Origin: Hymenopellis radicata
Taxonomy: Eukaryota > Basidiomycota > Agaricomycetes > Agaricales > Physalacriaceae
Direction: 5' to 3'
Assembly: GCA_015501595.1 (NCBI GenBank)
Contig: JADNRX010000055.1
Location: 62,001-126,000, forward strand
Length of the DNA stretch: 64,000 bases
Shown here: positions 45,001 to 57,471 of the stretch, one piece after another
Layout: every line of letters starts with the position of its first letter
Numbering within the stretch: the stretch's first letter is position 1
Made by a program: the position numbers and the translations under genes
The notes under the pieces: generated by a model
Seen by the model: the letters and a program-made list of their open reading frames with translations, nothing else
Told to the model about the DNA's origin: nothing
Database searches by the model: none

Positions 45001-45304
45001 TTCATTTCGTCTTCAGCGTCTGAAGAGCACCTTGACTTTTCTCATGTGCTCGAGACGTCCGTGTTGCACCTTCGTAAAGAAGTGCCAGAAGAGTTGGTCG
45101 TCAAGATGTTCCAGAAGCTGGTAAGTGCCCTAGGACTTGTCTGCACAAAGGCTGACAACACTTCAGAGCCTCCGTCAAATCCTCTTTACACATAGCGGAA
45201 AGCTGGAAGGGATGGTGACGAAGACTGATGTGGCTGCCCTTTTGAGGTCCCACTTTCCGCACACTGGTGCTCTTAGGGACGATGTTTCTACATGGTATCG
45301 ATAG
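42011..45304 (+). CDS. CLC-family chloride channel/transporter with CBS domains
   Basis: Multi-pass Cl- channel or Cl-/H+ exchanger of intracellular membranes (yeast Gef1 class). ATG 42011 ([20 protein letters not shown]). First helix [20 protein letters not shown]. Selectivity and gating motifs: HTGIPEIKAV (GxxGIPE type), GLSLGKEGPLVHVA with the gating Glu, [19 protein letters not shown] and [17 protein letters not shown]. Later helices include [12 protein letters not shown]. The C-terminal cytosolic part has two CBS-like halves: [20 protein letters not shown] to [19 protein letters not shown], and [20 protein letters not shown] to [23 protein letters not shown] 45302-45304. More than fifteen exons; borders near 42550-42800 unresolved. 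Confidence 0.9.
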
Positions 45305-45519
45305 TTCTTAGTGTTATCCTGACGTGTATATAATAGTTCGTATTTTAGACAGGGAAATTATTCGGAATTGCTGTTGCCCTCAGGCGCCTTTCTTGAAGTC
45401 AGGCTACTCAATGTGACGTAAAAGTGACGGTGACCAGCCTGCATCCGCTCTTGCCAACGTTGAGCATGTCCTACGCCGTGGGGTAGCCTAATCAACTATT
45501 TCGCCAAACGGTATCAGCA

Positions 45520-48500
45520 ATGACACCAGGGTTGCTGATTCCTCTTTCGTTTGCCAATGGACACGACAAAACCGAGCCCATTGTTTCCGCAATAATATCT
45601 CAGAATGGCACGGCCGTGCTTGGATGCCAGGATGGCACCTCGTTTCTTCTCCACGAATCTCGGCCGTCTTTGCACGCGGCAGCTCCGCAAGACGAGCCCA
45701 AATTCACCCGATCTTCGCGTCCCGCCAGCCCTGCCGATTCGCGTACGACATCGCGCTCAATATCACCCGCCAGCACTTCATCCGGCCTCGCGCCCTTCGT
45801 CGTAGCATCTCGGGCCAGAATATCCTCCGGAATCACCAAGGAACAAGTCGAAGCGCCCAAGAACTTTGTCGATTACGATGAAGAGCCCGACAAGCTTAAG
45901 GACTTGCTAAAGGGCAGGCGGCCGACCAATAAGCGGGGGTCCCTCGATGCGTCCGTCGCCACACTTTCCGCGGAAGTAACTTCGAAGCGCAAGGACGGCG
46001 CGTATGGCTCCCTCTTGTCCGCAAATAATTCGCCTGCGTTTACACCAGTCTCCACCCCAAGCTCGCCCATCGCAAATCACCAAGCGCTCGAGTTCCAATG
46101 CCATGTCTTTCCACCCCCACGATTCGGACAGCCACAGGTTGTTGCAGACCTTATGTCAACGAATGATGATTGTTATCTGACCCTCTATGTTTCCGGGTTC
46201 GTGTCATTATCGCCATCTTCTCCTCGACTGACTTGTGGCCAGAGATCTTTCAGTGACTTCCAGCCTCGACGGACAATGTCTCACCATGGTCCACATGGAT
46301 GACGGCCATTCATCCCATTCTCACCACGACGTATCAGTGAATGGTCGGTCTCATCGGCATGGATGGTTGTGGCGTTGTTTGCATCGTATCCAAATCGCTC
46401 AGGTACTGAACACGGTTTTCTTTCGGGTCCTACTGGTTGACCCACGGCCTAGTCCACCTTCATAGTTGCCTCTGGTTCGATCAACTCGGACATGGTACCA
46501 CCAGATATCGAGAACGACGATAATCAGCAACAGTCTCGCCTGATTGTGTTTGAATATACGAGGGGAGATCAAATAGGTGCTGCAAGTGTCGCCCTCACCC
46601 AGGTGGCTGAGTGGTTTGTTACGGGCACGTCTGTTGGAACCAGTCTCGATGATGGTAAGAGCGTGATTCTTTCAGTCTAATGCTTTCTTATGAATGCAAG
46701 CTTAGGGCCCGCTATTCTCCACTATGTGTCATGGGAGAAGCATCTCTTTTTATCGTCCATTCAGCTCACAGCAGCTCCCTTGGTACAACCATTCGAGATC
46801 CATTCTTCACATGATCAGAGCGGGCTTGCGGCATTACCGAATCCTTTCAAGTCCAACAAGGTAGCATCGATTGAGACTGTACCTGTTCAGGAGAAAGAGC
46901 CCGTTGTAGAACGAATTGTCCTGAAAGATTGTCATGATGCTGGTATCCTGGATATTCCTGGTGTCATCTTGGGCGTGCGGATACGAACGATGGCAACTCA
47001 GCGTATCTTGTGCTGGTCCGAGTCGCACCTTGTGGTTTGTCGCCATTAACGCCGTCCGTCCGTAACTCACACATCCATAGGGTTTCCAATATATCGACAC
47101 AAGTCTTCGACCAGTTTTCACTAACAAGATGGAGAACATTGAGAGGGTCGAGTGGTTTACGAACGCGGTATATGCGATCGCCTTTCCGGTGTGTCCATTT
47201 CAGTAGCATATGTCATTGTGTCCCATTTACACACTGTCAGGATCGAATAGAAGTTTACTCTCTCGTTCCATGGACGCCGGGTTCTTTCCCTGTGTACACT
47301 CCTTCTCTTGTCTCATGACATTTGTTCTTATATTTCTGTCAGTCTAGTTCACACTCTCCAGACGGGTTTACATGACCTGGTACAGATGGTTTCACCTCTT
47401 GAAGCTCTGATTGTTGACCGTGGAAACGACAACGGCGAGCTTCAAGTTACACGCATAACGTACGACCAACTGTCAAGCAACAAGACACAGCGTCGTTCCC
47501 GACGATTGCTACAAACTACTTCATCGGAATCCACATCCGGACAACGCGGCACACTAGTTACATCGGTGTTACCATTAGATTTGGATCTCATAATAACAGG
47601 ACATGGTGCGCACCTACTCAAAGCACTGAATTGGACGTTGTTGAGTATTTCCCAGATGATGGGCTCCTACGAACAACCTCATTCTCTCAGCTCTGTCAAG
47701 AATCGCTCCACATCTCACAGAAGATATCTGACGTTGCATTGGATGGTTGCATCGTTAGTTTACATGTTGTCCGGAACGGTCGAACGAAAGAGCGGTATAT
47801 TGTTGGTGGTGCCGACGATGGATCCATCGCCTTCTGGAACGCTGAGTATGTACCCGAGTTTGGGATGAAGTGTTGCTCATCGTCCACAGCACATTCAAAC
47901 TCAACGCACGTTGGATTGTTTTCGTGACGCCGCTGACGCATGTTTTTCATCTCAAGTCTGTATCAACGGGACCTCTACGTGGATGTGTTCTATGTGTCTC
48001 ACAAGATGGAACGATTGCTGTCTTCGTCATCGATGGATTTCAATTGTGCGTCCTGAATACGATTTGCCACTTGACTTTCTAACGTCGAGGAACCAGTTTA
48101 TACATCATCCCAGGCTCGGCCTTTCCTCTCGTCCGAGTTTGCCTCGGTGAGGACAACCTTCTCCTCATGTACGCGGACCGCCGTGCTCGAGCATGGGACA
48201 TCAAAACGAAGGAGTTTTGGAGGTCCATGAATGCTGACAAAGCGGAAGAAATGCTCGCTCAGGGAGGATGGACAGATCTGTACGTACGCAGTCGGTCGAC
48301 GGTGTGCAAAACTCTGATATTTATGTCTTGCTAGATCGATTGAAATCGCGATTGTCTTCCGGACGGAACATTGAATGCATTGCCTAACCAGGCTTCCCAT
48401 AGTGGCAAGTTGATTTGACAAATCCAAAGAAATGTTTTAACTTCATCCGCCATAGCTTCAACACTTATTTTCCCCTCGAAGGGTTCATTACAGAGGCGAT

Positions 48501-50428
48501 ATATGTCATGAAGACGATCAGTACTAGTCGAAACCAGACCCGCATAATCTTGTCCAGGCGAGATCGCCTTCGAACGTTGCTTTCAGCCCTGTTAACACAT
48601 GGTTTGAACAAGGGTATTGACGAGATATGTCAGGAGGACTTGGACATCCCGCTTTCTTCCGTCGCAGTTGGTATAACGAGGTATGGTTTTTTCGCAATGT
48701 TACTATGACCTACTCTCACTTTCGCTAGTCACGGCTCTGTTGCAACGTTCACAACGAAGTGTGCTTCTGACCGTTGGTGCATATCAGGAGACGTCACTGC
48801 ATCCTTGGCCCTTGCCATCACCACTGCACTTCGTGCTCTAGGCCTTTTCGAAGGTCCGTCCTCCCGTACGTTGGTATGGGCTTGTCTCATCGACCAGCAC
48901 AGAACTTACAGATGCAACGAACACGGTGGCCTCGTTCTATGCCACCTCTCTTGCATCTGCTGCAGGCGAGAAATATCAGCACCCTAGCCTCGCTTTCTTA
49001 GCGAGGCACTGGTTGAATGGCTCACGTGCGTGTTGTTTTGCGTCTATTCAGCATTATCCTTAATCGTTGCGACAGAGGAAACACGACAGAGTGCTCGGTT
49101 TCTTTTCGACGCCGCTGTGGTCCGACTAACAGAAGAAAGTGCACTCAGCATTGCAGAGCAATGGCAACATCACTGTAACTACTGGTCTCTCTCATTTCAG
49201 AATTTCGACAGCTTACCTCACTCCAAGTACCTTGTCTGCAACCTACTGCAGACAGAGAGACATTGCGCGCCGCGCTTTCCTTGTTCATCTGTGGTTATTT
49301 GGCGGCGGAGAAATACAGTTTGTTCCCTACAAGGTATGCGCAATTATTTCATCACATGGGCAACTTACGAGCGACCATCTCAGCACGCTAACGGATATTT
49401 CCAAGTCTATCCAACTCTACTTACATGATGAACAATCACTCTTTCGCGTTCTTGCCGTCGATCTCTGTTCGCGTGGCTTCCATATCTGGCAGCACTACAT
49501 CGACGCCATGGAAATTTTGCGCTCACTGTTCACCCTTGCCACGGCTTCCAAGAAGGAGGCATATCCGCTCAAACATCGGCGCTCAAGCACGGTCAGCGGT
49601 CTTGCAGATAGCTGGTTCGAATACGCCTCTGTTCATGACAACTTTGGGTCTCGACATTCTTAGCCCTGTCAGTGTCGAGTATCGCAAGTCTGTCCTTCAA
49701 ATTGTAGCGTTCTTAATTCGGAAGGTTAGTCTTTTGCATGCCGTTGTTTCGATGGCGGTGATGCTGAACCCTAATAGCGACCTATGGTGCTGTATCCAAA
49801 CCTGCCAAAACTTATGGAGTCCGTTGTGAAATCGCTTGATCCGAACTCGACGGCCCACAGAGATGCCGTCCTCGACACTGCGACCGAGATCTTAGGACAC
49901 GTTGTGAAAACGTACGCCGCAAGCTCTCCACTCGTTCAGCCTCTAATGACCTGCTACAGATTTCCCAGCATCGACTTCCATACGGATACCCAACGATTGG
50001 CGGTTGGCACCAGTGAAGGCGCACTTGTTATGTACGACCTGAAGACAGCAACACGGTTGTACGTTCTGGAAAACCACAAGAAACGAATAGCGGCGTGCAG
50101 TTTCTCTCCTGATGGACGACGTCTTGTTACACTCTCCCTCGAAGAAAGCGTAGTGCTTGTGTGGAAAGTTGGCTCGAGTTTTTCGAGCTTCTTCAATCCT
50201 GGGGCGCCACCAAGGCAAGGACATGCTGGATCGGAGCCTTCAAGACCCTATCTTTTAATGTGGGTGATGAAGGTACGTTTGCTCGCTAGTGCTTGCGTTT
50301 GAGTACTCAAAGCGGGAGCAGCGAAGATGACTATCGCAGACAGTTTGCGGCTAGTGCAGTTTGAGTGGCCTGCAGAACGCAGTGTCAGACTGAAAATACG
50401 CGAGAGTGTTTTGACATTTAGCACCTGA
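45520..50428 (+). CDS. WDR7-like WD40 protein (frame break near 50240)
   Basis: Long WD40 protein, about 1,450 residues, similar at its C-terminus to WDR7/rabconnectin-3 beta, which in animals helps assemble and control the vacuolar H+-ATPase. ATG 45520. The N-terminal propeller carries TEPIVSAIISQNGTAVLGCQ and a Ser/Pro-rich insert (SSRPASPADSRTTSRSISPA). Mid-protein LIVGG-type blade: ERYIVGGADDGSIAFWNAE. The C-terminal propeller reads FPSIDFHTDTQRLAVGTSEG, ALVMYDLKTATRLYVLENHK and CSFSPDGRRLVTLSLEESVV. Near 50236-50243 a T is probably missing (GAGCCTTCAAG), since KTLSFNVGDE continues in the next frame and splices to DSLRLVQFEWPAERSVRLKI. TGA 50426-50428. Confidence 0.82.
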
Positions 50429-50530
50429 ACTGGATTTATACTTTGTCGCATATACATGGGATTTTCGTTAATATTCTGGGGAAGGTAAAGTAAACGATGT
50501 GAACTTGATGTTCGCCGGGAGACGTACACA

Positions 50531-51439
50531 TCATAAAGTGTCTCCTTGAAGCTCTTCAAAACGTTTTCGAGCCATGCGAACGTTGATTTTTATCGCGGCT
50601 GTCTCAACATGGGGATTGTGGGCAACGACGAGGACGTAGGTGTTCCTGGTCATCTCGTCCAAAACGGCGGTGAAATCGGGGAGTTCGAGCTCGAGGGTAT
50701 GGAATTCCTCCCGCACGCGCGTACAAGAATGCTTGAATGCCTTTATGAGCTCAGACGTACGCTCATAGCGCGTCGGCATCATGTCGTTGGACGTATCTCC
50801 TTCCTGATGTGATGTCGCGATAACCAGGAAGGTGGTGCGTTCGAAGAGGACAACTTCTGCAGCGCTACAAATTTGGGCAAAGGTTCGCAGGTGCTTGGTG
50901 AGCACGGCAGCGTTGGGGATAAGGGTGTGGACAATGCTGGACCATGCTTTGTATAGCGACTCGTCGTAGATACTTGTCCCGAAGACGGTGGCAGGCGTGT
51001 CGCCCGTCGCAGTGACGAGATCTTTGCGTTTCTTCGCGAATACATCTGCGGGGTTCTTGACAAGGTCCATCTTGTGAACAAGCAAGAAGACACCCGCATC
51101 CTTGCTGTGCGACCGCAAGCCGTCCAGGCAGTCTCTGTAATATTCCAGATCCTTGTTCATCTCCGTCGTCTCAACATCGAACACGTAGATCATGACGCCG
51201 ACGTGTTGGAAGATGGTAGAGCGCTGGGTGGTGAGATAGCCGTCCATGAATGCATCCTGGCCACCACAATCCCAGAGATTGAGAATTAGGTCACCGAGAA
51301 AGCGGACATGGTTCTGCTCGACGTCGATGGTGGCGCCAAGGCGGGCAGTCATGGAGGCAGGGTTGTTGGAGAATATCAGCGACCGCATCGACGTCTTGCC
51401 GCTGCCCGAGGCGCCCATGAGGAGGACCTTTTTCTTCAT
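50531..51439 (-). CDS. GTR1: Rag-type GTPase Gtr1/RagA
   Basis: Vacuolar-membrane small GTPase that signals amino-acid sufficiency to TORC1 as a Gtr1-Gtr2 pair. One exon, 302 residues, ATG 51439-51437 (MKKKVLLMGASGSGKTSMRS). P-loop GASGSGKTSM, switch region ARLGATIDVEQNHVRFL, G3 WDCGGQDAF, G4 HKMDL in LLVHKMDLVKNP. The C-terminal roadblock-like domain includes TFAQICSAAEVVLFERTTFL and VVAHNPHVETAAIKINVRMA. The frame extends farther upstream, but only with non-ATG starts. Head-to-head with GDA1, 171 bp apart. Confidence 0.94.
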   Translation of the reverse strand: MKKKVLLMGASGSGKTSMRSLIFSNNPASMTARLGATIDVEQNHVRFLGDLILNLWDCGGQDAFMDGYLTTQRSTIFQHVGVMIYVFDVETTEMNKDLEYYRDCLDGLRSHSKDAGVFLLVHKMDLVKNPADVFAKKRKDLVTATGDTPATVFGTSIYDESLYKAWSSIVHTLIPNAAVLTKHLRTFAQICSAAEVVLFERTTFLVIATSHQEGDTSNDMMPTRYERTSELIKAFKHSCTRVREEFHTLELELPDFTAVLDEMTRNTYVLVVAHNPHVETAAIKINVRMARKRFEELQGDTL

Positions 51440-51610
51440 CGTCAATTCATGGAGGTCAACATTGACTTTCCCGATCAAGGTCTGACGTTGACCAGTTTCC
51501 TGATTAAGCCTTAGCACTACACCCTCATTAACGGCGGCGGTTTCCCTCCTCACGCCACGACCGTGACGAACAGTTCCCACCAACGACTTCGGTCGCGACA
51601 CGTTAACGCG

Positions 51611-53273
51611 ATGCTCTCGCCCCGCAGTGCCAATTACGAGCGAATTGAAGGCGGCATGGGTCCCACTCGCGGGATGCCACCCAAGCAACGTATCGCCTGG
51701 ACCTGGAAAAAGTTTGCCCTCGGCGCCGCAGTCCTAATTGGCCTCGTCTATGTCTTTGGGCCGCGCGAAAAGCGAAGTCTGCCTTGGGGTGACACCAGCG
51801 TCGAGGAAGACATTGACATACCACAAGGTTGGGGTCTATAACACAGAATAAGACAGCGGTCATTAATCCTCTACAGATATCTCAATACCCACGATACCCC
51901 CCACATTACCGCCGTCTAGTACCGACTCTAAACCCCCTACTCAGCAAGCGCCGCCGCCCCATATTGATGATGAGCCACCATCATTCGACAACGACCCGAA
52001 CCCCTCTGGTACCACACATTGCTCAGCTTCCTATTCACACAATGTTCCCCTCGTTCAGTACGCTCTCATGATTGACGCTGGTTCAACGGGCTCCCGCATT
52101 CATATATACAAGTTCAATAACTGCAAAGTCAACCCAGCTTACGAGTATGAGGTCTTCAAAATGACCCAGCCCGGTCTATCATCATACGACAGCTCTCCAG
52201 ACAAGGCTGCAGCTAGTCTCGATGTCCTTCTGGACGAGGCCATGCGCGTCGTTCCCGAGAACTATCGCAAATGCGCGCCTGTCGAAGTCAAAGCCACAGC
52301 TGGGTTACGTTTATTAGGCGAAGCGAAGAGCGAGGCGATACTGGCCAAGGTGAAGGAGAGGATCGAAACCAAATATCCCTTTTCGTTCAACACGGCCGAA
52401 GTCATGGACGGGAAAGACGAGGGCGTGTACGCCTGGATCACCGCCAACTACCTTCTCGGCACTCTTAGTAGCTCAGAAAAGACGTACGCTGTGCTCGACC
52501 TTGGCGGTGCCTCTACCCAAATCGTTTTCGAACCGAAATGGGATGACAACACAGGTCGGTTGGAAGATGGGGAACACAAGTATGATTTGACTTTCAGCGG
52601 TCAGTCACATGTGCTCTACCAGCACTCATACCTCGGATATGGATTGATGCGCGCTCGGAGACATGTTCATCAGCTGGTCGCATTCATGGATTCCCTACGG
52701 ACCCCAACGTCCGGTACTATTGTCAATCCGTGTCTCGCCAAAGGCACAGCCCGCAACATAGACATAGACGGACGCCAGGTTCGAATGTCTGGCGCTGATA
52801 TAGGGTCATTTGACGCCTGCAACCGCATCGTTGAATTGGTGATGGCCAAAGACGCCGTTTGCGAGCTGAAACCGTGCTCTTTCAACGGCGTATACCAGCC
52901 TTCGCTTCTGGACAGCTTTCCCGGGGGCAAAGTCCTTCTTCTCTCATACTTCTTTGATCGTGTTGATCCTCTACTTCCGGGTGGTGAGGGTTTAACGGTG
53001 GATGGGATTGCTGAGCTGGCTCGGACTGTCTGCCAAGGACGCGATTCTTGGTTACCTCGTTGGGGCAGCGACGCAAAGCTGATGAAGGAGCTGGAGGAGA
53101 GACCGGAATGGTGCTTAGACTTGACTTTCATGCATGGCCTCCTACAGTTGGGATACGAGTTCGGCTCTGGCAGGGAGGTTATGATCGGCAAGAAAATAGC
53201 TGGAACAGAGTTGGGTTGGTGTTTGGGCGCTACGTTAGCTATGATTGGTGGGGACTTGAAGTGTAGACAATAA
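51611..53273 (+). CDS. GDA1: Golgi guanosine-diphosphatase, GDA1/CD39 family
   Basis: Hydrolyses GDP (and UDP) in the Golgi lumen to let nucleotide-sugar exchange continue. Two exons: 51611-51837 and 51877-53273. Type II membrane protein: cytosolic N-terminus, one helix (KFALGAAVLIGLVYVFG, about residues 35-52), then a Pro/Ser-rich stem. Apyrase conserved regions are all visible: ACR1 MIDAGSTGSRIHIYKFNN, ACR2 VEVKATAGLRLLGE, ACR3 MDGKDEGVYAWITANYLLG, ACR4 YAVLDLGGASTQIVFE, ACR5 near TFMHGLLQLGYEF. Complete and in frame. Confidence 0.93.
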
Positions 53274-53673
53274 TTTGGACGGGTCCTTGCTAAAGCTACA
53301 CTAATTAGACCATACTAGTAGTAGTAGTTGGGATCTGGAATGTAAGTTATTGTTGCCACTTGGCGAGGAATTTAACTTGGCGTGTCAACAATCTGTCGCC
53401 TTGCGGAAGATTCGGACAAGCTTCGGGCGCAAATGACCCTGGAACCGGAGGCCGACGGCACCTGGCCGGCACTCCAATCGTTTAGTTACGAACTTAAATT
53501 GTCTTGGCATCCATTTCCTGTGTTTCCCTCCCGTGTCGGCGTCGTGTGCCCTGCTGTCGACGGACGTCTTGACTTGCCCATCCCTCCCGTTGACAAGCTA
53601 TCGGCCAATTCGCGTTCTGACAGTGTTCCGTGGATGGATTAACATTGGATATATTAAGACCACTACTGACATC

Positions 53674-55509
<1,836 letters not shown>

Positions 55510-55721
55510 TTTATTACCTAGTAGACACCTGCTATTTGCCATCTGTATCATATCTTCGCAGCCAGTTTGAGGGACATTTCTATATTATTGCATGGAATAA
55601 CACAAAGGACTGGAAACATGATTGACAATATATAACAGACAAAGAGACCATAAGAAAACTGAAAGAATGACCATGAAAGGGAACAGAAACTCATAAATAG
55701 ACATCCTCCAACACCATTGAG

Positions 55722-56398
55722 TCACATCTCCTCCACCGCACAGTGAACACTCCGTACAACCGCGGCGCGCTCTTCGGTACAACGCCGCACGGGTGCCTGT
55801 CTAAAGACAGGCTTGGTTCCCTCACGGACAGGCACCCCCATGTCCCGCAGAAAGGGATCCACCTTACCCCAGTTTCCACCTGGCGGCTTCGACGGTATCG
55901 GGGGAAGCGGCTTGGAGAAGCGCGAATATTGTCGGCGAGTCGGAGATGGCGAGGTAGTAGTGGTGCTCTCCGGACCGAAGGCTGAGTCGATATTGATTGT
56001 CGGCGTGCTTCGCTTGGTGCACGGCAGTCGAATTGTAGGGGTCGACGCGTTCTGGTGACGCGTGCGATATTGACGCGACGCGTCTGTCACGCCGGTCAGT
56101 CGACGCAGCGACTGATCTCGGTTGTCCTGGATCGAGTGCGGGCGTGGGAGAGAAGTGCCAGTGCCGTTCTCCTTCGATTTGACACGGCTCGAAGCCTGGT
56201 GTACGGCGGGCAGCGGGGAGAGCGCCATCGGCGGCGAAATGTTGGCCAACTGCGCCTGCAGCGGCAGTGACCGCGACCTCCGAACCGTTTGCTTGTCGGT
56301 GGCGGTGGTCGATGGTGTTCTGAAAATACTTGTAAGTCGACTCAGCGCCGTTGTTGCAAGCTAACGCACCTCTTGAAGACCTTGCGCAGACGATCCAT
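55722..56398 (-). CDS. hypothetical basic, Pro-rich disordered protein
   Basis: Two exons: ATG 56398-56396 (MDRLRKVFKR), an intron of about 50 nt, then TPSTTATDKQTVRRSRSLPL onward to the stop at 55722. About 208 residues, basic and Ser/Thr/Pro-rich. It holds ANISPPMALSPLPAVH and a candidate SH3-binding segment KPLPPIPSKPPGGN, ending DPFLRDMGVPVREGTKPVFR and a more ordered RCTEERAAVVRSVHCAVEEM. No family recognised. Convergent with the GH47 gene; 212 bp between stops. Confidence 0.6.
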
Positions 56399-57471
56399 GT
56401 TCTTGCCAGGTAATGTACTATGTCTTTGAGCGATGCGCTTTAGTACTATGGGGTCATTTCGACCATTCGCTTTCCTTTATATACGTAAATCCATGCATTC
56501 TCTACATTGCCCAACCTGTTGTGGCTCAAGCCCATTGTCGACCGGATTTGGAAAGTGACTCTCATTGTCAATGGATGGCCGCTTTGAAATCCACGACAAA
56601 TCTCGCAGGCCCTAGTAAGACTTGACTTATTAGGCGCACAAAGGTCAAAGATTCAAGGTCAGGATGATTCTGTGTGCGGTTTGTCGGAGGAATACTTACT
56701 CCCTTTGATTTGAGCCACGGTCCACAACTTTCAACAGCTATCTAGCTGGCGTAACGAATACTCAGTGGTCCAGTGGTCAGAGGATCAACGGGTGCTCGTG
56801 CTGGTTTAAATGTTCACAACGCAATCTAAGTAGCACCATCACCACCTCAGCCAACTCGATTCGTCGTTTTCTCAATGATGCCGTCGAAGCTTGCTTCCTC
56901 TCTTCTCAGTCCATGGTCGGTCAATGTCACGTTAATGGAACCTCACCTAGACAGATTACACATGTACCCTCTACGGCCATTCGAAGCCGCGCCTTCGAGT
57001 CTGAGGCCCGGTGCGACCTTCCAGATTGGCTGCCAATATTCTGAAACTGACGTGCGTAGCCATCACAACGACGACCAAGCTCGTGAATGTTCAAAATGCG
57101 GAAGGCTCTTCAGAAAACAACACGGTTCCACCTTGTTGCACGCCGGAGTTTGTTCGAACAGAGTTAAGCTGCCTTCGGTGACTTCAGTGGAGAGATTGAA
57201 GCACGCCCGGTGTAATACCGGTTCAAGGCCTGGCGTATGGATGTTTTGTTGTTCTTCGCCTCGAGTTGCTCTATAAGCGGTGACGAGACATGGTGTCTTC
57301 CGGTTCTATTGGTCATGGCGTTGAGTTGCATCGCGAGGCAGACCGACATCATTCAGTTCCACGATTGAACGACCATGAACCATTTTGATTCTGCTAACAA
57401 ATAGTGTCTATAATTCAAGTTGTTGGTACATCGGTACAGATATTTTCGTTTTCTACATTACCGTGTCGCGC
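56399..57471. other. intergenic region with one unsupported ORF
   Basis: About 1.07 kb. A plus-strand ATG frame at 56875-57276 encodes 133 residues (begins MMPSKLASSLLSPWSVNVTL) and contains ECSKCGRLFRKQHGSTLLHA then GVC, which loosely recalls a zinc knuckle. Nothing else supports it as a gene. The rest should be the promoter of the disordered-protein gene and the 3' UTR of SPE3-LYS9. Confidence 0.35.

Noticed and set aside
56770..56825. tRNA-like start (TGGTCCAGTGGTCAGAGGATCA)-style similarity to tRNA-Asp D-arm
   Set aside because: No matching anticodon stem, no T-loop (GTTCRANNC) and no acceptor pairing downstream.
56875..57276. Zinc-finger-like 133-residue ORF (CSKCGRLF...H...H...C)
   Set aside because: Spacing does not fit C2H2, C2HC or other common finger types, and there is no other support; kept only as a note in the intergenic entry.
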